From: Thiobacillus denitrificans
Lineage (GTDB): Bacteria; Pseudomonadota; Gammaproteobacteria; Burkholderiales; Thiobacillaceae
Length of the DNA stretch: 64,000 nt
Assembly: GCA_002403375.1 (NCBI GenBank)
Contig: DHHQ01000009.1
Span: 1 to 64,000, forward strand
Direction: 5' to 3'
Both the position numbers and the translations under genes were made by a program. Below the pieces are notes generated by a model. The model ran no database searches, was not told the DNA's origin, and was given only the letters and a program-made list of their open reading frames with translations. The stretch's first letter is position 1, and the number at the start of each line of letters is the position of its first letter. This document shows, one piece after another, positions 18,546 to 26,861 of the stretch.

Positions 18546-19274
18546 TCAGCGCAGGGCGAGGTCGAAGCTGCCGGCGTAGCCCTGTGCGTCGCGGGCGAGC
18601 CCCAGCATCAGCCGGTCGCCGCCCTTGCGGAAGATGCCGTCGTCCTCGTTCCTCACCCGATGCAGCCCGTTGCGGGCATAAGGCGCCTGCGCGAGCACCC
18701 GGTCGCTCACGGCGTCGTCGAAATAGAGTTGCGACGTGAACTCGAGGCCGCGCGGGGCGGCGGGGGCGGTGCGGATCTTGAAGTGGATATGGACCGTGCG
18801 CCCGGGGTACCAGCCCGGATAGATCGTGAGGAAGCGGGCGACGCCGGCGGCGTCGGTCAGCTGGTAGCCGCGCAGGAACAGCCGGCCGCGCGTGTCGAAG
18901 CGCCCGGCGAAGTCGCGCACGCCGGAATAGACGCCGAGCGCGTCGCACTGCCAGACGTCGACCACGGCGCCTGCGAGTGGCACGCAGCCGCGGCCGTCGA
19001 CGCGCGACACCCGGAACGTCAGAGCCAAGGGGACGCCCGGCCTCACCGAGCCGTCGGTCGGGTCCGAGCGGAGGTCGGCGCGCTTGAGCCGGTCGTCGAC
19101 GAAATAGGGGCCCTCGGTCTGGCGCGGCCGCACGACGCAGGCGGGCGTCGGTTGCGCGGCGACGGCGAGCGTGCCGCCGAGGCCGCCGGCGAGGGCGAGC
19201 GCGGCGCCCGCGCCGACGCGGCAAAGGAGTTCGCGCCTGCCGCGGCTGACGATTTCGATGCGGTCCGATTTCAT
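18546..19274 (-). CDS. Exported intradiol ring-cleavage dioxygenase-like protein
   Basis: A 242-aa protein of the intradiol dioxygenase superfamily (protocatechuate 3,4-dioxygenase beta-like). Seen: an N-terminal leader with RGRRELLCRVG and a hydrophobic stretch to about residue 40, so probably Tat-exported; the family start TEGPYFVDDRLKRADLRSD; AVVDVWQCDALGVYSG; and YPGWYPGRTVHIHFKI, which supplies the Tyr and two His iron ligands. The ATG overlaps the stop of the upstream gene by 4 nt (ATGA), so it is translationally coupled to an unknown protein and a SufBC-like pair. Exported members of this family have no well-defined substrate. No aromatic-degradation genes are nearby, which makes catechol catabolism unlikely. 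Confidence 0.82.
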   Translation of the reverse strand: MKSDRIEIVSRGRRELLCRVGAGAALALAGGLGGTLAVAAQPTPACVVRPRQTEGPYFVDDRLKRADLRSDPTDGSVRPGVPLALTFRVSRVDGRGCVPLAGAVVDVWQCDALGVYSGVRDFAGRFDTRGRLFLRGYQLTDAAGVARFLTIYPGWYPGRTVHIHFKIRTAPAAPRGLEFTSQLYFDDAVSDRVLAQAPYARNGLHRVRNEDDGIFRKGGDRLMLGLARDAQGYAGSFDLALR

Positions 19275-19840
19275 CCTGCCTCCCGTCCCGGCGCATCGCC
19301 GTCGCCGAACAGCAGCGCCTCCATGCGCGCCCGCTCGGCGGCGCTGGGCCAGGCGACTTCTTCCTGGCCGGTGCCGGCCGTCGCCGACCAGTCGGCACGT
19401 CCGGCGCGGTCGATCGCGAGCGGGACGTAGGTTTCGTTGACGACGGCGTCGGGGACCTGCGCCGCGAGGCGCACGTACCATTCGGCGAGCCGCAGCGTCT
19501 GGCCGGCGAATGCCGGGACGGCGGCCTCGCCGCGCACCAGCGCGACGTAGACATGGTGCGGCAGGGGATGCACGCCGCCCTGGCCGTCGAGCAGGAAGGC
19601 GTAGGACGCGTGATGGAGCGGGACCGGCGGCAGCACGTCGCCGCGCCTGCGGCATTCGACCAGCAGCGCGTCGACCTGGGTCAGCACCTCGTCGAAGGCC
19701 TCGCGCCCCGCGTCGTCGCGCGCCTGGTCGCGCCTGAGGATCAGGTCTTCGCGCAGGAGGTCGAGCAGTTCCAGCGCGCCTTCGAGCCGGGCGCGCTCGC
19801 TGGCGAGCGACACGTGGGTGCGGGCGGTTCCGGCTTCCAT
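19271..19840 (-). CDS. Unknown protein in the SufBC-like/dioxygenase operon
   Basis: A 189-aa soluble protein with no family I recognise. The N-terminal half is helical and charged (ERARLEGALELLDLLREDLILRRD), followed by PPVPLHHASYAFLLDGQGGVHPLPHHVYVALVRGEAA and a C-terminal acidic segment. It has four His and one Cys in its middle part, and no signal peptide or membrane helix. It starts 24 nt after the SufB-like gene and overlaps the dioxygenase start by 4 nt, so the four genes almost certainly form one operon. Confidence 0.7.
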   Translation of the reverse strand: MEAGTARTHVSLASERARLEGALELLDLLREDLILRRDQARDDAGREAFDEVLTQVDALLVECRRRGDVLPPVPLHHASYAFLLDGQGGVHPLPHHVYVALVRGEAAVPAFAGQTLRLAEWYVRLAAQVPDAVVNETYVPLAIDRAGRADWSATAGTGQEEVAWPSAAERARMEALLFGDGDAPGREAG

Positions 19841-19864
19841 GCTGTCTCCCTCCTTGCCTTGTCC

Positions 19865-20800
19865 CTAGCCGAACAGGCCGAGGATGATGCGGTCGACCGC
19901 CTGCTCGGGGTCGAGCCCGCGCGCCATCAGCGCCTCGAGCTGGCGCTGGTCGACCGCGCCGATCGCCGCCTCGTGGGTGACCTTGGCCTGCGGGTGGCTG
20001 ACCTCGACCTCGGGGACGGCCGATGCCCGGGCGTCGCCGCGCACGATCTCCATGCAGTCGACGTGGCCGCGTGCGCCGGCGGCGTTGCCGTAGGTGGCGC
20101 CGAGGATGTGGGCGCGCGCCGTGTCCTCGACCGCCACCCGGCTCTTCACCAGGCCGCGCGCGTTCTCGCCGTCGAGGCGGACGCGCTCCTCGATGCGGAT
20201 GGCGTCGGTGCCGTGTCCGAATATCTTGCTGGTGAGCTCGGCGGTCGCATCCCTGCCGACCGTCACGTCGTAATCCACGTCGAGCTTGCCGACCCTGCCG
20301 CGCACCAGGCTGAAGTCGGCACGGTAATGCGCCCGCTCGCCGACCTTGACGCGGGCTTTCGGCACCACTTCGATGCCGCCCGAGACGCCGTGGTAATGCA
20401 CCTCGTTGTAGGTCAGGCGCGCGCCGGCCGCGAGCTCGATGCGCCCGTCCATCGCGTGGCGCGCCTGTTCGGGGAACATGAACAGGCAGTGCGACCAGAA
20501 GGTGGCCTCGGCGCCGGCCTCGAGCAGCAGGTCGAGCTCGACGTTCTGCACCCCGATGCGCTCGAACAGGCCGAAGCACAGATGCACCGGGCGCTCGATG
20601 ACGCGGCCGGACTCGACGACGACGCGCGCGTGCACGCCGGCGGCGTCGGCATCGGCCTTGACGCGCACGCCGGGAATCGACTGCTGGCTCAGCAGCCGGT
20701 GGCCGTAGGCGACGACGTGGGCGGTGCCGGGCGCGAGGATCTGCGCGGGATCCTCGCCGATCTGGCGGAACGCCTGGTAGAGGGGTTCGAGTTCAGCCAT
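19865..20800 (-). CDS. SufB/SufD-like Fe-S assembly scaffold, short form
   Basis: A 311-aa member of the SufBD family, shorter than SufB (about 490 aa) or SufD (about 420 aa) of the canonical Suf system. Seen: the beta-helix core with LTYNEVHYHGVSGGIEVVPKARV and the conserved end AIGAVDQRQLEALMARGLDPEQAVDRIILGLFG, matching the family's conserved C-terminus (SufB/D usually ends G.id..ql.YL.sRGi...A). It lacks the long N-terminal helical domain. It overlaps the SufC-like ATPase gene by 8 nt. The pair resembles the two-component SufBC systems known in archaea and anaerobes; the client protein is unknown. Confidence 0.82.
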   Translation of the reverse strand: MAELEPLYQAFRQIGEDPAQILAPGTAHVVAYGHRLLSQQSIPGVRVKADADAAGVHARVVVESGRVIERPVHLCFGLFERIGVQNVELDLLLEAGAEATFWSHCLFMFPEQARHAMDGRIELAAGARLTYNEVHYHGVSGGIEVVPKARVKVGERAHYRADFSLVRGRVGKLDVDYDVTVGRDATAELTSKIFGHGTDAIRIEERVRLDGENARGLVKSRVAVEDTARAHILGATYGNAAGARGHVDCMEIVRGDARASAVPEVEVSHPQAKVTHEAAIGAVDQRQLEALMARGLDPEQAVDRIILGLFG

Positions 20801-21506
20801 GGCAGCTTACTCCGTTGCAGCGCCGGCAGACCCGGGCCTTGTAGTTGTCGATCACCGCTGCCGGCGTCCCCTGGCAGACGACGCGGCCGCCGCACAGCTG
20901 GGTGGCGCGGTCGGCGCCGGCGGCGAGTTCCTCCTGGTGGGTGATGAGGAGCACCGCACCCTGCGCCTGGAGTGCGCGGATCACGCCGGCGATTTCGCCC
21001 TGCGAGAGGAAGTCGATGCCCGCGCCGGGCTCGTCGAGGATCGCGAGCCGGGGCTGCAGCGCCAGCACCCCGGCCAGCTCGATCCGCTTGCGCTCGCCGC
21101 CGGACAGGGTCTTGTCGAGCGGGCGCGCGAGGTAGTCGTCGGCGGCGAGCCCGACCTCGCGCAGGGAGCGGGAAGCGTCGCCGTCCGGCGCGCCGATTTC
21201 GAGGAAGTCCGCCACCGACAATCCCTCGAAGCGCGCCGGCTCCTGCCAGGCGAGCGCGAGGCCGCGCCGCGCACGCTCGTGGATCGGCAGCGCCGTGATG
21301 TCCTTGCCGGCGAAGCGGATGTGTCCGGCCGAAGGCAGGTAGCCGGCGCAGCCCATGACGGCGTAGGCGAGGCTCGACTTGCCGGCGCCATTGGCGCCGA
21401 GCAGGACGTGCAGCTCTCCCTCGAAGACGTCGAGATCGACGCCGTCCAGCAGCCGGCGTCCACCCAGGGTGAGGGTCATGCCTTTCAGTTCGAGAAGGGG
21501 GCTCAT
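20793..21506 (-). CDS. SufC-like ABC ATPase with cysteine-rich C-terminus
   Basis: A 237-aa soluble ATPase. The start at 21506 has ggagg 7 nt upstream. Seen: Walker A GANGAGKSS (37-45), Q-loop AWQEPARFEGLSV, signature LSGGERKRIEL, Walker B LAILDEPGAGIDF and switch His in LLITHQEEL. The GIDF form and the AWQEPA loop are SufC-like. It ends CRRCNGVSCHG (Cys227, Cys230, Cys235), an extension not usual for SufC that could bind a cluster or metal. First gene of a four-gene minus-strand operon, divergent from aprMBA. Confidence 0.86.
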   Translation of the reverse strand: MSPLLELKGMTLTLGGRRLLDGVDLDVFEGELHVLLGANGAGKSSLAYAVMGCAGYLPSAGHIRFAGKDITALPIHERARRGLALAWQEPARFEGLSVADFLEIGAPDGDASRSLREVGLAADDYLARPLDKTLSGGERKRIELAGVLALQPRLAILDEPGAGIDFLSQGEIAGVIRALQAQGAVLLITHQEELAAGADRATQLCGGRVVCQGTPAAVIDNYKARVCRRCNGVSCHG

Positions 21507-21606
21507 GCGTCGCGTCCTCCGCCGGGCCGGGTGCCAGCCGGGTCTGTCTTTCATCATAGTTGCTGCCGCCGGGCGGAACGCGCAGGCGCGGGCGCCCATT
21601 CCGCCA

Positions 21607-21634
21607 TTGACTTGCCCCCTGCAGGGACTAGTGT
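21607..21634 (+). promoter_or_regulatory. Candidate aprM promoter with internal palindrome
   Basis: A -35-like TTGACT (21607-21612) and a weak -10-like TAGTGT (21629-21634) are separated by 16 nt. The spacer contains a perfect 10-bp palindrome CCCTGCAGGG (21617-21626), a plausible operator position. It is about 105 nt upstream of the aprM start, in the divergent region shared with the SufC-like operon. Seen by eye only. Confidence 0.35.
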
Positions 21635-21739
21635 GAAAAGGCTTGGCGCGGTGACCGGCGCGCGCCAGGTCAAGACGCAGGTCTCGCGCCTGCACCAGGC
21701 GTCTTCGCCAGACGACGCCGGCTGGAATGGGAGGTCGGG

Positions 21740-22510
21740 ATGTTCACCACCAATCCGTTCGCCTCGCTGACCGCTTTCGTGTCCCCCGAGTTCATGCAGG
21801 GCTACGTCGTCCTGATGGCGCTGGCCGTCGTCGTCGGGACGCTGTTCGATCTCCTCCACGAGAAGAAGCTCGCCTTCTTCCTGCAGGAGCGGCGGCGGGC
21901 GAGGGCGGCCGCGAGCCATCCGCTCGGGGCCGCGGAGAAGGCGGCCATCCTCGCGAGCACCGTGGCGAAGGACATCGCGACCTTCGGCGAATTCTGCAAC
22001 CGCCGGCGCAGGATTTCCCATGCCCTGATGTTCTACGGCTTCGTGGCCTATCTCGCCACGACCGTCGTCCTGGTGTTCGGCTATCCGGCCGAGCCGAATC
22101 CGCCGGCCGTGCTGCCGCTGCTGTGGAACCTCGGCGCCGTGATGACGCTGGTCGGCGGCTACTGGTTCTTCTTCTTCCTGCGGGTGAACGTGGTGCACGA
22201 CGGCCATCCGCCCTGGAAGCTGGTGCGCGCCGACCTCTTCATCGTGACGCTGCTCGCCAGCGTGAGCTTCGCGCTGCTGTTCGAATGGGCGGCGATCGCG
22301 GGCAGCGCAATGGCGGCGCGGGTGTGTGCCATGTTCTACGTCATCTTCACGACGCTGCTGTTCGGCTCGGTGCCGTGGTCCAAGTTCGCGCACATGTTCT
22401 ACAAGCCGGCGATGGCGTTCCAGAAACGGGTGGAGGAGGCGGACGGCTCGTCCGACCTGCCGACGCCCACCGTCAGAGGAGGCGAGCGATGCCCACCTTC
22501 ACGTACATGA
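21740..22510 (+). CDS. aprM: APS reductase membrane anchor AprM
   Basis: A 256-aa integral membrane protein with about five hydrophobic helices: YVVLMALAVVVGTLF, ALMFYGFVAYLATTVVLVFGY, LLWNLGAVMTLVGGYWFFFFL, LFIVTLLASVSFALLFEWAAI and AMFYVIFTTLLF. It resembles the membrane anchor encoded beside aprBA in phototrophic and chemotrophic sulfur oxidisers, with distant relation to HdrE/QmoC-type cytochrome b subunits. It should pass electrons from sulfite plus AMP oxidation to the quinone pool. Its last 22 nt overlap aprB, so the two are translationally coupled. Identification rests on helix layout and position next to aprBA. Confidence 0.85.
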   Translation: MFTTNPFASLTAFVSPEFMQGYVVLMALAVVVGTLFDLLHEKKLAFFLQERRRARAAASHPLGAAEKAAILASTVAKDIATFGEFCNRRRRISHALMFYGFVAYLATTVVLVFGYPAEPNPPAVLPLLWNLGAVMTLVGGYWFFFFLRVNVVHDGHPPWKLVRADLFIVTLLASVSFALLFEWAAIAGSAMAARVCAMFYVIFTTLLFGSVPWSKFAHMFYKPAMAFQKRVEEADGSSDLPTPTVRGGERCPPSRT

Positions 22511-22938
22511 CGCGCTGCGACGGCTGCGGCCAGTGCGTCGACATCTGTCCGTCCGACATCATGCACATCGACCCGGTCTACCGCCGCTCGTACAACGTCG
22601 AGCCGAACTTCTGCTGGGAGTGCTACTCGTGCGTGAAGGCCTGCCCGCAGCACGCGATCGACGTCCGCGGATTCGCCGACTTCGCGCCGCTCGGCCACAG
22701 CGTCAGGGTGCTGCGCGAGGAGGCGGCCGGCACCATCTCGTGGAAGATCCGCTATCGCGACGGGCGGCGGAAGACGTTCAGCTTCCCGATCCGCACCACG
22801 CCGTGGGGGTCGATCAGGCCGCCGTCCGACTGCGCGGCGCCGGCCGCCGGCGCCCTGGGGTCGCAATTGCTCTCGCACGAGCCGGAGCTGCTCGGGGTGG
22901 CCGCGCTTTCCGGCCTGCCGGGACGCACCGCGGGGTGA
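22489..22938 (+). CDS. aprB: Adenylylsulfate reductase beta subunit (ferredoxin-like)
   Basis: A 149-aa iron-sulfur subunit that carries electrons to or from the FAD of AprA. Seen: cluster motifs CDGCGQCVDIC (Cys10, 13, 16, 20) and CWECYSCVKAC (Cys42, 45, 48, 52), each followed by Pro as in 2x[4Fe-4S] ferredoxins, then the AprB-specific ISWKIRYRDGRRKTFSFPIRTTPWGSI that wraps round AprA. The start at 22489 has gaggcgag upstream. It overlaps aprM, and aprA begins 4 nt after its stop. Confidence 0.95.
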   Translation: MPTFTYMTRCDGCGQCVDICPSDIMHIDPVYRRSYNVEPNFCWECYSCVKACPQHAIDVRGFADFAPLGHSVRVLREEAAGTISWKIRYRDGRRKTFSFPIRTTPWGSIRPPSDCAAPAAGALGSQLLSHEPELLGVAALSGLPGRTAG

Positions 22939-22942
22939 TGCC

Positions 22943-24787
22943 ATGAGCCGCTTCGGATCGCGGAACCCCCGCTTCGTCGACACCGACATCCTCGTCGTCG
23001 GCGGCGGCTTCGGCGGCTGCGGCGCGACCTACGAGGCGCGCTACTGGGGGCGCGACCTCAAGGTCACCCTGGTCGAGAAGGCCAACATCGAAAGGAGCGG
23101 CGCCGTCGCCCACGGCCTGTCGGCGATCAACTGCTACATGGGCATGCGCTGGGGCGAAAACCAGCCGGAGGACTTCGTGCGCTACGCGCGCGGCGACCTC
23201 ATGGGGCTGGTGCGCGAAGACCTGGTGTTCGACATCGCCCGACACGTCGACTCGACCGTGCACCTGTTCGACGAATGGGGCCTGCCGATCATGAAGCACC
23301 CCGAGACCGGCCGCTACCTGCGCGAAGGGCGCTGGCAGGTGATGATCCACGGCGAGAGCTACAAGCCGATCATCGCCGAGGCGGCGCGGAAATCGGCCAG
23401 CGAGGTGCACAACCGCGTCATGGTGACGCATCTGCTGCTGGACGGCACGCGCGCCAACCGGGTCGCCGGCGCGGTCGGCTTCAACGTGCGCGACGGACGC
23501 ATCCACGTGTTCCGGGCGAAGGCGGTCGTCGTCGCCGCCGGCGGCGCCTCGCACATCTTCCGGCCGCGCTCGGTCGGCGAGGGTGCCGGCCGCACCTGGT
23601 ATGCGCCGTGGAGCAGCGCGTCGGCCTACGGCCTGCTGCTCGGGGCCGGGGCGCAGATGATCCAGATGGAGAACCGCATCGTGCTGGCGCGCTTCAAGGA
23701 CGGCTACGGGCCGGTCGGCGCCTGGTTCCTGCTGCTCGGCGCGACCGACACCAACGCCTACGGCGACAACTACGTCGCCGCCCGTCTCGACGAGCTGAAG
23801 GCGCTGGTCGGGAAATATGCCGAGACCAAGCCGCTGCCGACCTGCCTGCGCAACCACGCGATGCTGCAGGAGATCAGGGCGGGCAGGGGCCCCATCCTCA
23901 TGCAGACGCAGTCGGTGCTCGACACGCCGGAGAAGGAGGCGATCGGCTGGGAGGATTTCCTCGACATGACCGTCGGCCAGGCGGTGGTGTGGGCCTCGCA
24001 GAACATCGACCCGAAGGAACGGCCGTCGGAGCTGATCACCTCGGAGCCCTACGTCATGGGCTCGCACGCCACCTGCTCCGGCGCGTGGGCGAGCGGCCCC
24101 GAGGACGTGGCGCCTGCCGGCTACCAGTGGGGCTACAACCGGATGACGACGGTCGAGGGGCTGTTCGGCGCCGGCGACACCATCGGTGGTTCCGCGCACA
24201 AGTTCTCGTCGGGGTCGTTCACCGAGGGGCGGATCGCCGGCAAGGCGGCGGTGAGATACGTCATGGAGCGAGGCAGCGATCCGCCGCAGGTCGACGACGC
24301 GCAGGTGAAGGCGCTGCAGGAAGAAATCGTCAGGCCGCTGGAAAACCACGCCATCGGCCGCAACGCGATCGTCGCCGGCAGCGTCGCGCCGGGCTACCTC
24401 ACGCCGCTGCAGGCCCTGCAGCGGCTGGAAAAGCTGATGGACGAGTACGGCGGCGGCATCGCCACCTTCTACACGACGAGCGCGCCGATGCTCGAGCGGG
24501 GCCTCGAGCTGCTGGGCATGCTGAAGGAAGACCTCGCCCACCTCGGCGCCGGGGACCTCCACCAGCTGCAGCGGGCATGGGAGCTCCACCACCGGGTGTG
24601 GACCGCCGAAGCGGTGCTCAGGCACACGCTGTACCGCCAGGAAACGCGCTGGCCGGGCTACTACTACCGCGGCGACTACCCGGCGCTCGACGACGCCGAC
24701 TGGCACGTCTTCACCGCGTCGCGTTTCGACGCCAGGGCAGGCGAATGGCAGATGAGCCGGCTGCCGGTGCATCACATTATTTCGTGA
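22943..24787 (+). CDS. aprA: Adenylylsulfate reductase alpha subunit
   Basis: FAD enzyme interconverting APS and sulfite plus AMP; in sulfur oxidisers it runs toward APS. A 614-aa protein of the fumarate-reductase superfamily. Seen: the FAD-binding dinucleotide fold ILVVGGGFGGCGATYEA (16-32); VEKANIERSGAVAHGLSAINCYMG, the AprA-typical FAD/substrate region; and the downstream GTWYAPWSSASAYGLLLGAGAQMIQMENRIV-like block and GYNRMTTVEGLFGAGDTIGGSAHKFSSGSFTEGRIAGKAA. The oxidising direction is inferred from the presence of aprM and the Thiobacillus-like context; no dsr, sat or qmo gene lies in the window. Confidence 0.96.
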   Translation: MSRFGSRNPRFVDTDILVVGGGFGGCGATYEARYWGRDLKVTLVEKANIERSGAVAHGLSAINCYMGMRWGENQPEDFVRYARGDLMGLVREDLVFDIARHVDSTVHLFDEWGLPIMKHPETGRYLREGRWQVMIHGESYKPIIAEAARKSASEVHNRVMVTHLLLDGTRANRVAGAVGFNVRDGRIHVFRAKAVVVAAGGASHIFRPRSVGEGAGRTWYAPWSSASAYGLLLGAGAQMIQMENRIVLARFKDGYGPVGAWFLLLGATDTNAYGDNYVAARLDELKALVGKYAETKPLPTCLRNHAMLQEIRAGRGPILMQTQSVLDTPEKEAIGWEDFLDMTVGQAVVWASQNIDPKERPSELITSEPYVMGSHATCSGAWASGPEDVAPAGYQWGYNRMTTVEGLFGAGDTIGGSAHKFSSGSFTEGRIAGKAAVRYVMERGSDPPQVDDAQVKALQEEIVRPLENHAIGRNAIVAGSVAPGYLTPLQALQRLEKLMDEYGGGIATFYTTSAPMLERGLELLGMLKEDLAHLGAGDLHQLQRAWELHHRVWTAEAVLRHTLYRQETRWPGYYYRGDYPALDDADWHVFTASRFDARAGEWQMSRLPVHHIIS

Positions 24788-24854
24788 GCAGGCGGCCGGC
24801 GGGCGCGCCTGCGCTGCTAACATTCCGCGCAATTGCGTATTTGCGGGGAATCAC

Positions 24855-25496
24855 ATGTTTTTCGGGGTCAGCCACCTTGTCGTTCCGGTCACGGATCTGG
24901 AGCGTGCCGCCGCGCTGTGGCGCGACGTCATGGGTTTTGCGGAGTCGCGCCGCGGCGAGGGTTACCTGGATGTCGACTCCGGCAACGTGGCGATCCGCCT
25001 GATGCAGGTGCCCGCCATCGAGTTGAAGCTGTCGCTGCGCCTGTCGGTCAGCGACGTGCCGGCGGCCTATCAGGCGCTGCTCGCCGGCGGTGCGGCCTCG
25101 CGCTACGAACCGATGCGGGGCCCGGACCTGGAGGAGATCGCCTGCGTCAGCGACCCCGACGGCCACGCCATCGTGCTGTGGCGGGCGCTCACCGAAGACG
25201 AGTGGGGCTTCGTGCCGGAACTGCCCAAGCAGGGCGAGTGGTATGCCGACGCCGAAGACCTCCTGAAGCGCCTGCTGGCCCATGTTCCGGCGCTGTTCCG
25301 CATGCTGGCGCGGCGCAAGACGACCCGCGTGATCGAACAGCTGGCGCGGGAAGCGCAAAGCCCGGTGACCCGCGAACTCGTCATCCGGGGGTACATCACC
25401 GCATCCGCCAAGATCACCCGCTACCGGCTGGTCGAGCCGCTCCGCGCCGAGGGCATCGACCCCGACGACTACCGCGCGGAATTCGACTACGAGTAA
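24855..25496 (+). CDS. VOC (glyoxalase-like) protein with C-terminal PCP_red-like domain
   Basis: A 213-aa protein. Residues 1-118 form a vicinal-oxygen-chelate domain (SHLVVPVTDLERAAALWRDVMGF at the start; CVSDPDGHAIVLWRAL at the end). Residues about 130-213 contain WYADAEDLLKRLLAHVPALF, then ARRKTTRVIEQLAREAQSP and TRELVIRGY. This pattern resembles the C-terminal helical domain of light-independent protochlorophyllide reductase subunit B (PCP_red), which is also attached to other redox proteins. Function unknown; an enzyme acting on a small electrophile is possible. It starts 67 nt after aprA. The VOC call is solid; the second domain is tentative. Confidence 0.78.
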   Translation: MFFGVSHLVVPVTDLERAAALWRDVMGFAESRRGEGYLDVDSGNVAIRLMQVPAIELKLSLRLSVSDVPAAYQALLAGGAASRYEPMRGPDLEEIACVSDPDGHAIVLWRALTEDEWGFVPELPKQGEWYADAEDLLKRLLAHVPALFRMLARRKTTRVIEQLAREAQSPVTRELVIRGYITASAKITRYRLVEPLRAEGIDPDDYRAEFDYE

Positions 25497-25615
25497 GCGC
25501 GGCGCGGCCAGCGGCTCGGCAGCGACTATAGTTAGGGACGAACAAGACGCCCTCGACGGTCAACGTAACGGGGCGCGCGATTCGGGTGCGGGGAGGCCCC
25601 TTGAGGAGGTGTCCC

Positions 25616-26824
25616 ATGTCGAAGCCAGTCACGACCGCCGCGGCCCCGGAGCAGGTGTGGGAATGGCTGTTGCGCGACGCGCCGCTGTTCGTTCTGGATG
25701 TGCGCAACAGTGACGAGTTCGAACGCTGGCGGGTCGAGGGCCCGCATGCGGTCCCCACGCTGAACGTTCCCTATTTCGAGCTGCTCGACCTCGAAGGCGA
25801 GGAGGAGGACGTCGCTGCAGCCGTGATGCGCGGGGTGCAGGCGCAGCTCATCAAGCAGTTGCCCCGCGACCGGACCATCCTCGCCGTCTGCGCCGAGGGC
25901 AACACCTCGGACTACGTCGCCGAAGGGCTGCGCCGCCTGGATTTCGAAGCGGTGAACCTGGCCGGCGGCATGGAGGCCTGGGGCAACTTCTACGCCTGGC
26001 GGCCGGTCGAGGCGGGCGAGCGCTTCTCGCTCTACCAGGTGGCGCGTCCGGCGCGCGGCTGCCTGAGCCATGTGCTGGTGAGCGAGGGGCGCGCCGCGGT
26101 GTTCGACCCCGCCCGCCACGTCGAACCCTACCAACAGCTCGCGGCCGCCGTCGGTGCACGGATCGAAGCGGTGCTGGACACCCACCTGCACGCCGACCAC
26201 CTGAGCGGCGGCCCGGAACTCGGCCGGCAGGCTCACGTCGACTACCACCTGCACCCCTACGACGCGATCCACCCGATCGACATGCTGCCCGCCCGCATCG
26301 GGTACCGTCCGCTGGAGGACGGGCAGACGTTCCGCATCGGATCGGCCGAAGTCAGGGCCCTGCATTTCCCCGGCCATACCCTGGGGATGGTCGCCTTCCT
26401 CGTCGACGGCCGCTATCTGCTGAGCGGTGACAGCCTGTTCCTGGAATCGGTCGCGCGGCCGGACCTGGGCGGCCGCGCCGAGGCGTGGGCGCCCTTGCTC
26501 TACGATTCGCTGCTGCGGATGACGGCGCTGCCGGACGACACGGTGGTGCTGCCGGCGCATTTCAGCGACATCACGGCAGCCGACGGCGACGGCGTCTTCC
26601 GCGCCACGCTGGGCGAGCTCAAGGCGCGCAATCCGGGCCTCCTCAAGCTGGCCGAGGGCGAGGCGGCGTTCTGCGACTACATCCTGGCGAACCTGCCCGA
26701 GTTCCCTGCGGCCTATGTCGAAATCAAGCGGGCCAACGCCGGACTGGCGAGCCCGGACGCGCGCCAGGCGCAGGAACTCGAGCTCGGCAAGAACATCTGT
26801 GCAGTCGGCAGGAGCGCTCCTTGA
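25616..26824 (+). CDS. Rhodanese-MBL fusion, persulfide dioxygenase-like
   Basis: A 402-aa protein with a strong ribosome site gaggaggt 7 nt before the ATG. Residues about 1-125 are a rhodanese domain with the active-site Cys92 in VCAEGNTS. The rest is a metallo-beta-lactamase fold with THLHADHLSGG (His190, His192, Asp194, His195), HFPGHTLG and LLSGDSLF, the pattern of ETHE1/Blh sulfur dioxygenases and glyoxalase II-like enzymes. Persulfide dioxygenase or sulfurtransferase activity is inferred and suits a sulfur oxidiser. The rhodanese is N-terminal here; in the common PRF fusion it is C-terminal. Confidence 0.86.
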   Translation: MSKPVTTAAAPEQVWEWLLRDAPLFVLDVRNSDEFERWRVEGPHAVPTLNVPYFELLDLEGEEEDVAAAVMRGVQAQLIKQLPRDRTILAVCAEGNTSDYVAEGLRRLDFEAVNLAGGMEAWGNFYAWRPVEAGERFSLYQVARPARGCLSHVLVSEGRAAVFDPARHVEPYQQLAAAVGARIEAVLDTHLHADHLSGGPELGRQAHVDYHLHPYDAIHPIDMLPARIGYRPLEDGQTFRIGSAEVRALHFPGHTLGMVAFLVDGRYLLSGDSLFLESVARPDLGGRAEAWAPLLYDSLLRMTALPDDTVVLPAHFSDITAADGDGVFRATLGELKARNPGLLKLAEGEAAFCDYILANLPEFPAAYVEIKRANAGLASPDARQAQELELGKNICAVGRSAP

Positions 26825-26861
26825 TCACCTGTCCGCCCCGTCCCTTTCCCCAGGAGGAAGC

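Noticed and set aside
18546..19274. Role in aromatic catabolism for the dioxygenase-like protein
   Set aside because: It has an export leader and sits with SufBC-like genes; no other ring-degradation genes are in the window.
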